A stretch of 64,000 nt of DNA, from NCBI RefSeq assembly GCF_000306765.2, contig NC_017941.2, forward strand, positions 1,364,001 through 1,428,000, in the 5' to 3' direction. This stretch comes from Haloferax mediterranei ATCC 33500 (GTDB lineage Archaea > Halobacteriota > Halobacteria > Halobacteriales > Haloferacaceae). Every line of letters starts with the position of its first letter. Position 1 is the stretch's first letter. This document shows positions 28,556 through 37,186 of this stretch, piece by piece. Position numbers and translations under genes: made by a program. The notes below the pieces were generated by a model. That model did not search any database and had not been told where the DNA came from. It was given only the letters and a program-made list of their open reading frames with translations.

Positions 28556-29680
28556 TTATTCGGTCGTCGTCGGGACTTCGATGTCGCCGGCGATGATGGA
28601 CTCGCGGGACTTCGTGAGTTTATCCTTGACTTCCTGCGGAATCTCGGAGCCGAGTTCGTTACCGTAGACGGCGGCGATACCGTCTTCTTCGAGGCCGAGC
28701 GTCGTGACAGAGCCACCCTTGAACTCGTCGTTCACGACGTTTCCGACAGACGTGAAGACAGGCGTCTCGACGCGCTTGACCATCGATGCGAGGATAACGT
28801 CGGCGTATTTCGGCTCGGTCACGGACTGGTCGGAGTCGACACCGATTGCGAACTTACCCTTCTCCTCTGCGGCTTCGAAGACACCGAGACCGGTCGCACC
28901 CGCCGCGTGGTAGACGATGTCCGCACCCTTATCGTACATCGAGACGGCGATTTCCTTCCCCTTCGCGGAGTCGGAGAACGACCCGGCGTAGGCGACGTCG
29001 ACCGTGATTTCCTCGTCAGCGTGCTTCACACCGGCTTCGTAGCCGGCCTGGAACTTCTTGATAAGCGGGGCGTCGACACCGCCGACGAAGCCAACGCGCT
29101 TCTTGTCGGGCGTCGTCTCGCCAGCGCCAGCAGCGAACTCCTGCGTCGTGAGCAGTCCGGCGAGATAGCCAACCTGGAAGGAGCCCTGTTCCTCACGGAA
29201 CACGTAGCTTGCGACGTTGTCCAGCTCAGGAAGCTTGTCGTCGACGAGCATGAACTTCTGGTCCGGGAAGTTCGGTGCCGTCTCCTTCAGCGCGGACTTC
29301 TGTGCGAAGCCGATACACGAGACGAGGTCGTAGTCCGGACTCGTCGACTGCGCGAAGCGACGCTGGTACTGCGGGAACTCCTCGGACGCAGACGGCTGTG
29401 CTTCTTGGTACTCGATTCCGAGTTCCGTCTTCGCCTGCTCGATGCCCCGCTTTGCCGCGTCGTTGAACGACTTGTCGCCGAGGCCGCCGAGCGCGTAGAC
29501 CATTCCGACGTTGGCCGCCGGAGCGGATCCATCGGTCGTCTGTGCGTCCGTCGTGGTTTTCTCGTCACTACCGTGTTCGGTCGTCGTGGTTTCGCCGCCC
29601 TCGCTTGGGCCGCCAGTACACCCTGCGAGACCCGTAATGCCCGCAATCCCTGCCGCTTTAACAAAAGAGCGTCTGTCCAT
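28556..29680 (-). CDS. BMP-family substrate-binding lipoprotein
   Basis: A 374-residue lipoprotein that presents the ligand to the ABC importer encoded immediately downstream. The N-terminus has a twin-arginine signal (DRRSFVKAAG) with an LAGC lipobox, giving lipid-anchoring on Cys, then a Thr/Glu/Ser-rich linker of about 40 residues. The BMP domain follows: VGMVYALGGLGDKSFNDAAKRG, FRRFAQ-type loops, and VYHAAGATGLGVFEAA. The start is placed at MDRRSF; an alternative codon four residues earlier is possible. Bmp homologues bind purine nucleosides, which is known for the family but not shown here. Confidence 0.92.
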   Translation of the reverse strand: MDRRSFVKAAGIAGITGLAGCTGGPSEGGETTTTEHGSDEKTTTDAQTTDGSAPAANVGMVYALGGLGDKSFNDAAKRGIEQAKTELGIEYQEAQPSASEEFPQYQRRFAQSTSPDYDLVSCIGFAQKSALKETAPNFPDQKFMLVDDKLPELDNVASYVFREEQGSFQVGYLAGLLTTQEFAAGAGETTPDKKRVGFVGGVDAPLIKKFQAGYEAGVKHADEEITVDVAYAGSFSDSAKGKEIAVSMYDKGADIVYHAAGATGLGVFEAAEEKGKFAIGVDSDQSVTEPKYADVILASMVKRVETPVFTSVGNVVNDEFKGGSVTTLGLEEDGIAAVYGNELGSEIPQEVKDKLTKSRESIIAGDIEVPTTTE

Positions 29681-29887
29681 ATCTATGGTCACCTATTGAG
29701 ATAGCGGCTCCGAAAATTGCATAAAGGTGTCGTTTCGGAGTTCAAAGCCATCAGATGTCCGAACTCAACCACCAGAATGACAAATGAATTCAATTTGTTC
29801 CGTGGTGACAGCGACCGGGAAGGGCAGAATGTTCCGATAGCGCAAGATTGCGGTGACGGCGTCCTGCAGGACCGGAAACGGCCCAGC

Positions 29888-31249
29888 CTATGCGTGTTCG
29901 ATTTCTGCTTCGACGACGGTCGTCACCTCGTCGACGAGCGCATCCACGTCGTCGGCCTCCGCGTAGACGCGGATGTATGGTTCGGTCCCCGAGGGCCGGA
30001 CGAGCGTCCACGATGCGTCGGCGAACTCCAGTCGGACGCCGTACTCGGTGTCGACGGACTCGGGGTCCATCGCGTCCGGGAGCGACGTTTCGAGTGCTGC
30101 CATCGCGACCGCCTTCTTTTCGTCGGGGCAGGAAACGCTAACCTTGCGGTAGGGGCGCTCCGTGACCGGCTCACGCAGTCCGTCCATGCCGGACTCGGCC
30201 GCGAGGCGGGCAATGAGTGCCGCGGAGGCGACGCCGTCAATCCAGCCGCCGAGAGACGGATGGATGTGCTTCCACGGTTCGGCCGCGAACACCACGTCGC
30301 CACCGTCGGCACGGGCGCTGGCGATACCCTCGTGGAGTGCGCCGAGGCGGACGCGCTCAACCCGGCCGCCCGCTTCGCGGACGCGCTCGTCGATGCGCCC
30401 GGATGCGTTCGGCGTCGTGACGATAACGGGGTCAGAAACGTCGGAAACCCGAACGTAGTGCTCGGCGACGATGGCGATAATCGTGTCCTCGTGGACGATT
30501 TCGCCCTCGTCGTCGATGATGACGATGCGGTCGGAGTCGCCGTCGTGACCGATACCGAAGTCGAAGTCGCCCTCAGCGACGAACGCTCGAAGGTCCATCA
30601 GTGTCTCGGGCGTCGGCTTCGATTCGCGACCGGGGAAGTGGCCGTCGATTTGCGCGTTCAGCGTGACGACGTGAGCGCCGAGGTCGCGGAGTACCTGCGG
30701 CGTGCCGAGTGCGGACATGCCGTTTCCGCAGTCGACGGCGACGCGAAGACCGTCGAGGTCCGAGCCATGCTCGGAGGCGAAGTCGACGATAGTTTCGCGG
30801 TAGTCGTCGAGGACGCCGCTCGTTCCACGTGCGCCCCAATGGTCCCACTCGACAGGGTTCGCACTGGACTCGACGCGAGTTTCGATGCCTCGTTCGAGGT
30901 CACGGTCGTACTCCTCGCCGTCGACGAACATCTTGATACCGTTGTCGGTCGGCGGGTTGTGCGAGGCGGTGAGCATGATGCCGCGGCGGCCCTGCGAGGC
31001 GAACGCGAGCGCCGGCGTCGGAACGACGCCCACGCGGGTCACGTCTGCACCGGCCGAGAGCAGTCCGGCCTCGACTGCGGCGGCGAGTCCCTGCCCGCTC
31101 GTTCGTCCGTCGCGGCCGACGACGAACTCGGCCGAACTGTCCGATTCGAGTGCGGCGAGACCGGCGGCGCGGCCGACGTCGAGGGCGAGTTCCGGTGTCA
31201 CTCGCTCCGTCACGCTGCCGCGAATACCGGCGGTGCCGAAGAGTTCCAT
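29888..31249 (-). CDS. glmM: Phosphohexomutase (phosphoglucosamine/phosphomannomutase type)
   Basis: Alpha-D-phosphohexomutase of 453 residues interconverting hexose 1- and 6-phosphates. The four domain signatures appear: the substrate-start ELFGTAGIRG, the phosphoserine loop IMLTASHNPPTDNGIKMF near residues 85-102 (Ser is phosphorylated), the metal loop FGIGHDGDSDRIVIIDD near 225-240, and the late phosphate loop WTLVRPSGTEPYIRVYAEA. The length and the AGIRG start resemble archaeal GlmM/phosphomannomutase; the precise sugar (glucosamine, mannose or glucose) is uncertain, so the symbol is tentative. It precedes the acylphosphatase gene on the opposite strand. Confidence 0.87.
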   Translation of the reverse strand: MELFGTAGIRGSVTERVTPELALDVGRAAGLAALESDSSAEFVVGRDGRTSGQGLAAAVEAGLLSAGADVTRVGVVPTPALAFASQGRRGIMLTASHNPPTDNGIKMFVDGEEYDRDLERGIETRVESSANPVEWDHWGARGTSGVLDDYRETIVDFASEHGSDLDGLRVAVDCGNGMSALGTPQVLRDLGAHVVTLNAQIDGHFPGRESKPTPETLMDLRAFVAEGDFDFGIGHDGDSDRIVIIDDEGEIVHEDTIIAIVAEHYVRVSDVSDPVIVTTPNASGRIDERVREAGGRVERVRLGALHEGIASARADGGDVVFAAEPWKHIHPSLGGWIDGVASAALIARLAAESGMDGLREPVTERPYRKVSVSCPDEKKAVAMAALETSLPDAMDPESVDTEYGVRLEFADASWTLVRPSGTEPYIRVYAEADDVDALVDEVTTVVEAEIEHA

Positions 31250-31390
31250 AGTCCAGCGTTGGGAGGGTCGCACTTAGATGCTGACGGTTTGCGGGATGCG
31301 TGAGAGGCGAGCGCACGGCCGACTCGACGCTCCCGCGGCCAGTTCTGTGAGACGTCACGCCTTTGCTGCCGGACGACGAATCGTCGGCGC

Positions 31391-31675
31391 ATGAGCGAGA
31401 GCACGCGAACGCGCGCACACGTGTACGTGTCCGGTCACGTTCAGGGCGTGTACTACCGAGCGACGACCCGCGACACCGCCCGTGACCTCGGCGTCGACGG
31501 GTGGGTGAAGAACCTCTCTGACGGCCGCGTCGAAGCCGTTTTCGAAGGGCCGCGCGACGATGTGGAGTCCATGGTCCAGTGGTGCCACGACGGGAGTCCG
31601 ATGGCCAGCGTCGACGAGGTTGACGTGACCTACGAGTCACCAGAGGGAGTAACGGGATTCCGAATCGAGCGGTGA
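31391..31675 (+). CDS. acyP: Acylphosphatase
   Basis: Small enzyme that hydrolyses acyl-phosphate bonds. The 94-residue protein has the conserved first motif VYVSGHVQGVYYRATTRDTA, whose Arg binds the acyl phosphate, and the second motif VDGWVKNLSDGRVEAVFEG, whose Asn positions the water. The third strand and the closing VTYESPEGVTGFRIER complete the ferredoxin-like fold. In the family the first motif usually reads GVxFR; here the aromatic is Tyr, a common archaeal variant. The gene stands alone and divergent from the phosphohexomutase gene. Confidence 0.92.
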   Translation: MSESTRTRAHVYVSGHVQGVYYRATTRDTARDLGVDGWVKNLSDGRVEAVFEGPRDDVESMVQWCHDGSPMASVDEVDVTYESPEGVTGFRIER

Positions 31676-31765
31676 GTTCCGGATAATCGCGTCTCGTGTC
31701 GTACCATCGGTAACATCAGTGAGACGGCCAAATCGTTCAAGAGGCGGTCAATGAGATGTGGCCGC

Positions 31766-32005
31766 ATGAACTTCCGGAGCGACACGCGCGCAATCGGCGT
31801 CGCAAAGCTGTTTTTCACCCTCGTCACGAGCGTCGGTCTCGGTCTCTCGATGGGAACCTCGTTTCTCATCGTCCGCGGACCGTTTCTCGGCGGTCCCACG
31901 CTCGACCCGTTCCCGATGATGGGCGCGCTGGCCGTCTTCATCGTCGGTATCGTCGTCTTGACGTGGGGAACGACGCGACTCTTCGGCGTGGGGAGCGGCG
32001 CGTAG
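31766..32005 (+). CDS. Small two-helix membrane protein
   Basis: A 79-residue protein with two predicted transmembrane helices (AIGVAKLFFTLVTSVGLGLSM and MMGALAVFIVGIVVLTWG) joined by a Pro/Gly loop (RGPFLGGPTLDPFP). I do not recognise a family. The start is set at MNFRSDTRA, since the longer frame begins just in front with MRCGR. Codon use matches the neighbourhood. The function is unknown. Confidence 0.6.
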   Translation: MNFRSDTRAIGVAKLFFTLVTSVGLGLSMGTSFLIVRGPFLGGPTLDPFPMMGALAVFIVGIVVLTWGTTRLFGVGSGA

Positions 32006-32050
32006 TTCGCCCCGACCGTGAAATGGGGTGCGTAGTTCGGCGACGGAGCT

Positions 32051-32494
32051 TCAGGCGTGCTGGTCGACGCCGAGTTCGGCCATCGCGCGGATGACGACGT
32101 GTGCTTCGACGAGGTCGCGCTGTTCGACCATCGGGTTGTCCGCGTTGCCAACGACCTCGTGGGCCTCGGCAAGCAGTTGCTGTTCCTGTTCGGTCTGGTC
32201 CGGTTCGTCGCGGGTGCTGTTCAACAGTGCCTCGAAATCCTCGCGGATGCTGAAGTCGGCGCGCGCAACGTTACAGCGCGAAAGCGGATGTGTATCGAGG
32301 TCGAGAACCAACGCTGAAACGAGTTCCCAGTCGCTCTCACAGAACTGAAGCGTCACGTCGCCGACGATGTCGCGCCACGCGATGGGTGCGGCGTTCTGCA
32401 TCAGTGTCACTGCCCGCGGCGGGACAGCGATTCGAGTGACTGTCTTCGGGTCGTCGCAGAGACAGCACGGTTGGTCCGTCCTGCCGGTGTACAT
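32051..32494 (-). CDS. Conserved haloarchaeal hypothetical protein with Cys pair
   Basis: A 147-residue soluble protein. Near its N-terminus it has CCLCDDPKTVTRIAVPPRAV, a CxxC-like cluster that might bind zinc or iron. The middle contains a Trp/Asp-rich segment (WRDIVGDVTLQFCESDWEL) and the C-terminus is a long Glu-rich helix region. The start at 32494 gives MYTGRTDQPCC. Upstream of this ATG an open frame continues for 78 codons, but that stretch has little coding character. No function can be given. Confidence 0.55.
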   Translation of the reverse strand: MYTGRTDQPCCLCDDPKTVTRIAVPPRAVTLMQNAAPIAWRDIVGDVTLQFCESDWELVSALVLDLDTHPLSRCNVARADFSIREDFEALLNSTRDEPDQTEQEQQLLAEAHEVVGNADNPMVEQRDLVEAHVVIRAMAELGVDQHA

Positions 32495-32943
32495 ACGCGG
32501 GGTTAGGAGAGGGGGAAGATGTACCTTCGGGCTAGAAGAGACGATGTTTGGGTGCGGGGACAGTCTGAAGAGACTCTCAGCTACGAGTGGCGAAACGAAA
32601 GGGTTCGAATCCGGGGCAGGGATGTCGAACCCCCAAGAGGCACAGGGGCGCGACCAACTGATTGGCTGGCACTGAAGCACGCGTTGGGCTGGCTGAATGT
32701 TCTGTGGCTGCGACAGCGGCCACGCCATATTATTAATTGTAAACCATAGATAAAAATCTTCGTTCTAGTGGACTACCAAACACTATATCCGACTATATAA
32801 TTCTGTATTTCAAAATCTAGGCCCCATTATGGCTAGAATGCCAATACCATTTAGTCCCGGCGCGCAGAGGATAGCCACCGCCACTGACCACAGCTTCGTT
32901 GTGATACGAATTCTGGATGGAAGGTGAGACCCGAAAGGGAGAC
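32495..32943. other. 449-base stretch without a supported gene
   Basis: The left half is GC-rich and contains one open frame on the forward strand (32519-32749), which I do not trust. The right half, roughly 32725-32850, is markedly AT-rich with several TATA-like words (TATTATTAATTG, CTATATAATTCTG), so it looks like a promoter region, perhaps bidirectional. Neither flanking gene reads rightward into it, and the winged-helix gene to the right ends there. A short untranslated RNA is possible but not shown. Confidence 0.4.
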
Positions 32944-33621
32944 TTACGAATCGAGTGCCATAGTCGTCAACTGCTGGCAGGTCTCTCGAAGGTCGCTGAT
33001 GACGGTGTCGAACTCCACGTCGAGAGAGACGAGGAGTTTTACTTCGTCATCGAGCGGAATCCGGACAACGAGGGTCTCCTCGATTGCGAACGCGACGAGG
33101 TCGGGTGCACCGATGGACAACTCAGCTAATGGTTCGTCGAGTGCTTCTTCGTTCGTGAGTGTCGAGACGAGCGTCTTCATCGTCTCTTCGTCGTAGCGGT
33201 CTGCAAGCGAAGGCGAGAAGAACCGAACCCACGTCTGGACGGGTTCACACCAGACGACCGCGCGAAGCGAATCGCCGTACGACAACTCCAGTTCCTCGAT
33301 TAGCTCGGGAGACGGGAAGTTACCGGGGTCGACGACGGTAACCTCCGCTTCTTGGTCGAGTGCGACCCGTTCGTACGCGAGTTCACCGAGGTCGGTCAGT
33401 CCATACAATCGACCTTTCTGCTGGGACTCAGGGACCAGTAGTTCAACGATTTCTCGCTCTCGAAGCTCCGAGAGCGCACGAGACACGTGTGGTTGCGCGA
33501 GGTTAGTCTCCGCCGCGATTCGCGACGGAAGCCCAGAGCCGTGCTCCGAAAGGTACCGACACACTGCCCGGCGGTACCGAGAGCTCGCAATGTAGCCTGC
33601 GGAGTCCCAGGCGTCAGTCAT
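32944..33621 (-). CDS. Winged-helix transcriptional regulator with unknown sensor domain
   Basis: A 225-residue regulator. Residues 1-75 form an ArsR/MarR-like winged helix: YRRAVCRYLSEHGSGLPSRIA, then the recognition helix region ETNLAQPHVSRALSELRERE, then a wing (QQKGRLYGLTDLGELAYERV). The remaining 150 residues (GDSLRAVVWCEPVQTWVRFF and DLVAFAIEETLVVRIPLDDEV) are an unrecognised, mostly beta domain that could sense a ligand or mediate dimerisation. It has no obvious target beyond its own neighbourhood; the AT-rich block at 33690-33740 probably carries its promoter. Confidence 0.8.
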   Translation of the reverse strand: MTDAWDSAGYIASSRYRRAVCRYLSEHGSGLPSRIAAETNLAQPHVSRALSELREREIVELLVPESQQKGRLYGLTDLGELAYERVALDQEAEVTVVDPGNFPSPELIEELELSYGDSLRAVVWCEPVQTWVRFFSPSLADRYDEETMKTLVSTLTNEEALDEPLAELSIGAPDLVAFAIEETLVVRIPLDDEVKLLVSLDVEFDTVISDLRETCQQLTTMALDS

Positions 33622-33956
33622 AGCTGGGAATCACCGTGGATGTTCTTCACCATCATTGACACGTTCTAGGGAGATATGCAATGCCTAGCTGGGTATATCT
33701 TTCGAGCGTGAACAATATTACCACAGTTGTATCATGTTTAAGTCCCCTACACTGATGGCCTGAGTGGGTCGAAAACGCACCGCACCGTGGTGAAGACGAC
33801 AGGAGTGTCTGGTCTACTCCAATTGTGTGTTTCTCAATATACTTAAGCGGAGGGTCTGGAGTTCGCTCGTCAGCACTTAGAGAGGAGGAAGTGAAGCAAC
33901 TAACCTACGACGAACCAAAGACACCAGCACACAGAACGTATCTCTCTGGGAGAGAA
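33622..33956. other. 335-base intergenic stretch
   Basis: It lies between the start of the winged-helix regulator and the 3' end of the MaoC-like gene. It contains AT-rich promoter-like sequence near 33700-33745 (ACAATATTACCAC) and another near 33825-33845 (CTCAATATACTTAAG). A short hairpin with CTCTC/GAGAG arms lies near 33941-33954, beside the MaoC-like stop, and might act as a terminator. No coding frame with typical codon use was found. Confidence 0.4.
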
Positions 33957-34343
33957 CTAATCGTCCTTCCAGATTATTCCCTCGACCGTCGCGCCCAACA
34001 CGGCCTCACCGTTCGCCTTCTCGCACACGACGTCAGACGTGAATTCGTAGCGGTCGTCCCGTTCGACGACCGTGTCGTACGTCGACGAACAGGTAATCGG
34101 CTCGCCGGTGTAGACCGGTTGCAGAAATTCGAACTCCATCGTCCGGGCTAACACTTCGTTGTCACCGCCCAACTTCGTGGGAAGCGTTGCCGTCAACAAC
34201 CCTTGGACCATCACTCGTCCGTCCGCATCCGGTTCGGTATGTCGGGGCTGTGCGTCTCCGGAGAGCTCTGCAAATTGCTGGACATCTTCGACCGTGAACG
34301 TTCGCTCGTACGTTTGCGTCTCGCCCTCGACTGGTTGATTCAT
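33957..34343 (-). CDS. MaoC-like hot-dog hydratase/dehydratase
   Basis: A single hot-dog domain of 128 residues resembling MaoC-type (R)-specific enoyl-CoA hydratases. The core helix segment FTVEDVQQFAELSGDAQPRHTEPDA holds the Asp and His dyad in the D-x(n)-H arrangement, although the usual N-P-H-x-D is altered to QPRH here. The strand MEFEFLQPVYTGEPITCSS is the typical C-terminal hot-dog strand. The deviation at the catalytic Asn-Pro-His site makes the activity uncertain; a thioesterase-like or binding role is possible. Confidence 0.75.
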   Translation of the reverse strand: MNQPVEGETQTYERTFTVEDVQQFAELSGDAQPRHTEPDADGRVMVQGLLTATLPTKLGGDNEVLARTMEFEFLQPVYTGEPITCSSTYDTVVERDDRYEFTSDVVCEKANGEAVLGATVEGIIWKDD

Positions 34344-34535
34344 CTGAATCTCTACTCCATATCACGTGACCCGGTGTAGTAAAACTGTAGTATAATGTAA
34401 ACGTTAAACAGTGGTAATTATATCGGATGTCCACGGCGGCCCGTCGGAAGCGAACGCGAGTCCGTCGACCGAGTCAGTCTCGGTTGCACAGAGTACCGGG
34501 AAGCTTTATCTCAGGGTCTTTTGTCTGTCCGTGTG

Positions 34536-35189
34536 ATGAGCGACGTGTCGTTGTCGAACCTACTCTCGTTTCTCGAAACTGACGACGTAGCGACCGTCGT
34601 CGAACGAGTCCGGGCAGCACGTGACGGGAGAACCAAGCGGAGTAAACGCGACGGTCGGATGTTTCTCTTTGCGGCCCCCGCGGGCGAACAACAACCGACC
34701 GAAGTTATCTGGGTCGACGTCGAAGCGGCGTTCGACCAACAGACCGTCGAGGCGTTTGCCGAGCGCTGTGAAGGGCGGGGTATCGAGGGAACACTTCTGA
34801 CCACGGGCGACGAAGAACGTGCCCGAGAGACGCTTGCATTCACCTTTGCGACCGAAGAGCAACTCGAAGAACCAGGGGATACACCCGAAGAGCCGGAACT
34901 CCTCGTCGACCCAGAGGAGGTTGACGTACCAATCACCTTGGAGACACTGGACGACCTCGTAGCAGCACTCGAAGAGACCGACCTCGCCGACGAAGTCATC
35001 GACGAGTACCACGAACCACACGAACCGGAGTTCGAGGACATCCTCAACGAAATCGACGAAGAAGAAGCCGAGCAGGCGGCAACCGATGCTGAACAGGAAT
35101 CCGGGTCGGGGTCCGGACTCATTTTCGTTCTTCTCGTCGTCCTTGTCGGTATCGCCGCCGTCGCACTGTTTCTGTTCGGTCCGTTCTGA
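34536..35189 (+). CDS. Tail-anchored acidic protein of unknown function
   Basis: A 217-residue protein. The N-terminal 115 residues form a globular alpha/beta domain (SLSNLLSFLETDDVATVVER, RDGRMFLFAAPAGEQQ, EVIWVDVEAAFDQQTVEAFA, GIEGTLLTTGDEER). A long Glu/Asp-rich linker follows, then a single C-terminal hydrophobic helix (LIFVLLVVLVGIAAVALFLF) ending in a short Gly-Pro-Phe tail, so it is probably tail-anchored with the N-domain in the cytosol. I do not recognise the domain; the strand order is vaguely restriction-endonuclease-like, but no catalytic motif can be defended. The start at 34536 gives MSDVSLSNLL. Confidence 0.65.
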   Translation: MSDVSLSNLLSFLETDDVATVVERVRAARDGRTKRSKRDGRMFLFAAPAGEQQPTEVIWVDVEAAFDQQTVEAFAERCEGRGIEGTLLTTGDEERARETLAFTFATEEQLEEPGDTPEEPELLVDPEEVDVPITLETLDDLVAALEETDLADEVIDEYHEPHEPEFEDILNEIDEEEAEQAATDAEQESGSGSGLIFVLLVVLVGIAAVALFLFGPF

Positions 35190-35261
35190 ACCGGGTCAGT
35201 TCGTTCTCTTCGTTTCAGCCTATTTAGAGTCTTTTTACCCCGTCTGAGCCTGTTCACCTGT

Positions 35262-35702
35262 TCAGCCCTGTTTGTTCTTCGCGGACGTTGCTAGCCGGTC
35301 GATTCGGCGGAGCGCGGCCACACAGACCACCACATAGGGACCGGCGAGTGGTGGAATCTCGAATGCAACCTCACACCGGTCGATACCAACCGCTTCGACT
35401 CGGTGGCCCGTCGCTGGAATTCCGGCGACCCGCCACGTCCATCGGTGGTCGTTGCACGTTTCGATAGTAAACGGAATCCAGATGCCACCGACGCGGACCT
35501 CGCCACGACTCCCCGCTTCGATTTTCCCGTCGACACCGCGAACCGCCGAGACACTCGGTCCCCACTCGGGCCAGTCCTCAACGGAGACCAGCATATCCCA
35601 GACAATCGACTCGGGCGCTGAAACCTCCCGACTAACGACTAAGCGTCGCCCATCCACGGTCCGCTCGAAGTGGGGCCTTATCGCACCTATGTTGTCTCCC
35701 AC
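35262..35702 (-). CDS. SRPBCC (START/Bet v1-like) protein
   Basis: A 146-residue helix-grip protein of the SRPBCC superfamily, which bind hydrophobic ligands. The pattern matches: strand RLVVSREVSAPESIVWDMLV, the conserved VEDWPEWGPSVSAVRGVDG loop, strands GEVRVGGIWIPFTIETC and WTWRVAGIPATGHRVEAV, and a final amphipathic helix. The start is uncertain: a GTG at 35702 gives VGDNIGAIRPHFERT directly downstream of an AT-rich promoter-like block, while an ATG 19 codons earlier would place that block inside the coding region. I prefer the GTG. It is divergent from a tiny ORF. Confidence 0.7.
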   Translation of the reverse strand: MGDNIGAIRPHFERTVDGRRLVVSREVSAPESIVWDMLVSVEDWPEWGPSVSAVRGVDGKIEAGSRGEVRVGGIWIPFTIETCNDHRWTWRVAGIPATGHRVEAVGIDRCEVAFEIPPLAGPYVVVCVAALRRIDRLATSAKNKQG

Positions 35703-35761
35703 ATATCCTAATATGCTAATAAGTCGTAATATAATATCCCCGAAAGCCTTATGCCTCAACC
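35703..35761. promoter_or_regulatory. AT-rich divergent promoter region
   Basis: The block holds ATATGCTAATAAGTCGTAATATAATATCC. The TATA-like ATAATAT near 35730-35736 is about 26-30 bases ahead of the ATG at 35762, and a TTATTAGCATATT-type element in the other direction is about 20-25 bases ahead of the GTG at 35702. This spacing is what leaderless haloarchaeal transcripts need, and it supports both starts. Confidence 0.5.
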
Positions 35762-35905
35762 ATGGTAGTCAGTAGCAAGGACATGAAGCACACAGACACC
35801 CGACCGAAACCGACGATGCGAGACGTTAGCCACACACCACCGATGGGAGAGAGCGTCACGAACGTCTGGGAACGCGGCAACGAGGCTGAATCAAGCGAAA
35901 CATAA
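35762..35905 (+). CDS. Possible 47-residue small protein
   Basis: An ATG-started 47-codon frame ending in TAA, below the usual gene-calling cutoff. The start lies at the position expected from the TATA-like element upstream, so a leaderless mRNA would begin with it. The product is polar and basic in its first half (KHTDTRPKPTMRDVSHTPP) and acidic at the end, without cysteines or a membrane segment. I do not recognise it; the alternative is that the transcript is a non-coding RNA whose structured part lies just downstream. Confidence 0.35.
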   Translation: MVVSSKDMKHTDTRPKPTMRDVSHTPPMGESVTNVWERGNEAESSET

Positions 35906-36000
35906 CAGAGCAGAAAGAATCGACTGCAAAGTAACAGAGCAGAAGGGATTCGCAAACACGAAGTACCGACCACAATCCACCACCATCACCACCTTCTCAC

Positions 36001-36048
36001 CTCCCGCTGGAGACGGGAGCGCAGGCAGCCGTCCTACCCCATGCCTGC
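36001..36048 (+). other. Two consecutive hairpins ahead of mvaD
   Basis: CTCCCG (36001-36006) pairs with CGGGAG (36014-36019) around a seven-base loop. It is followed at once by GCAGGC (36021-36026) pairing with GCCTGC (36043-36048). A third small palindrome CCAGTCACTGG lies near 36073. Upstream, the 13-mer TAACAGAGCAGAA occurs twice (35903 and 35932). The block could be a small structured RNA, a terminator for the 47-residue ORF, or part of a 5' untranslated region of the decarboxylase gene that begins at 36163. Confidence 0.35.
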
Positions 36049-36162
36049 TATTGCGACCGACCGTGTTGGCCCAGTCACTGGCTGACACGCCCGTTTTGAT
36101 TTGCAGCAGCGTAGCCGTCACCTATCGGGACGTTTAACCCCGAGTCCGACGGGCGTTCGAAT

Positions 36163-37137
36163 ATGAAGGCGACCGCCAAGGCCCACCCAATCCAGGGCCT
36201 CGTGAAGTACCACGGGATGCGAGACCCTGAGATTCGACTGCCGTATCACGACAGCATCAGCGTCTGTACGGCACCGAGCCACACGAAGACGACTGTCGAA
36301 TTCCTCCCCGACGCCGACGAGGACGTGTACGTCATCGGCGGTGAGGAGGTCGAAGGCCGCGGCGCAGAGCGTATCCGCGACGTGGTCGAACACGTTCGCG
36401 ACCTCGCCGACTTCGACCACCGCGTCCGCCTCGAAAGTGAGAACTCCTTCCCGTCGAACATCGGATTCGGTTCGTCGTCGTCCGGGTTCGCCGCCGCGGC
36501 GATGGCACTCGCCGAGGCTGCCGACCTCGACCTGACGCGTCCGGAGATTTCGACCATCGCCCGCCGTGGGTCGTCCTCAGCCGCCCGCGCGGTTACGGGT
36601 GCCTTCTCGCACCTCTATTCGGGCATGAACGACACCGACTGCCGCTCCGAGCGCATCGAGACCGACCTCGAAGACGACCTTCGAATCGTCGCCGCGCACG
36701 TGCCCGCGTACAAGGAAACCGAGCAGGCCCACGCTGAGGCCGCCGACAGCCACATGTTCCAGGCCCGGATGGCCCACATGCATAAGCAAATCGACGACAT
36801 GCGCGACGCGCTCTACGAGGCCGACTTCGACGCCGCCTTCGAACTCGCCGAGCACGACTCGCTTTCGCTCGCCGCGACGACGATGACCGGACCCGCCGGG
36901 TGGGTCTATTGGCAACCGCGCACCATCGCCGTGTTCAACGCCATCCGCGAACTCCGCGCGGAAGAAGACATCCCGGCCTACTTCTCGACTGACACGGGAG
37001 CCAGCGTCTACATCAACACGACAACTGAGTACGTCGACCGTGTCGAGAAAGTCGTCGCCGACTGCAACGTCGAGACCGACGTGTGGGAAGTCGGCGGTCC
37101 CGCCGAAATTCTCGACGAGTCGGACGCGCTGTTCTAA
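36163..37137 (+). CDS. mvaD: Phosphomevalonate decarboxylase (archaeal mevalonate pathway)
   Basis: GHMP-family decarboxylase of 324 residues. In Haloferax volcanii the homologous enzyme is characterised as phosphomevalonate decarboxylase, producing isopentenyl phosphate for isoprenoid and lipid synthesis, not the classical diphosphate substrate. The N-terminal KATAKAHPIQGLVKYHGMRD and YHDSISVC strands, the ATP-loop SFPSNIGFGSSSSGFAAAAMALA near residues 96-118, and the later ARRGSSSAARAVTGAFSHL match the family. In diphosphomevalonate enzymes the corresponding early segment reads NIAVIKYWGK; the GLVKYHG variant here fits the monophosphate enzyme. Isopentenyl phosphate kinase must be encoded elsewhere. 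Confidence 0.93.
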   Translation: MKATAKAHPIQGLVKYHGMRDPEIRLPYHDSISVCTAPSHTKTTVEFLPDADEDVYVIGGEEVEGRGAERIRDVVEHVRDLADFDHRVRLESENSFPSNIGFGSSSSGFAAAAMALAEAADLDLTRPEISTIARRGSSSAARAVTGAFSHLYSGMNDTDCRSERIETDLEDDLRIVAAHVPAYKETEQAHAEAADSHMFQARMAHMHKQIDDMRDALYEADFDAAFELAEHDSLSLAATTMTGPAGWVYWQPRTIAVFNAIRELRAEEDIPAYFSTDTGASVYINTTTEYVDRVEKVVADCNVETDVWEVGGPAEILDESDALF

Positions 37138-37186
37138 GCGCGCTCTCGCCGTCACCCTCTTTTCACTTGCGTCCGAGGTGATAGCC

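Noticed and set aside
32601-32612. GGGTTCGAATCC, which looks like a tRNA T-arm
   Set aside because: The flanking bases give only a two- to three-pair T-stem and no acceptor or anticodon stem can be built around it.
32519-32749. A 76-codon forward open frame left of the winged-helix regulator
   Set aside because: Codon use is unlike neighbours, the product is Arg/Trp-rich as expected from an antisense or non-coding frame, and no motif is seen.
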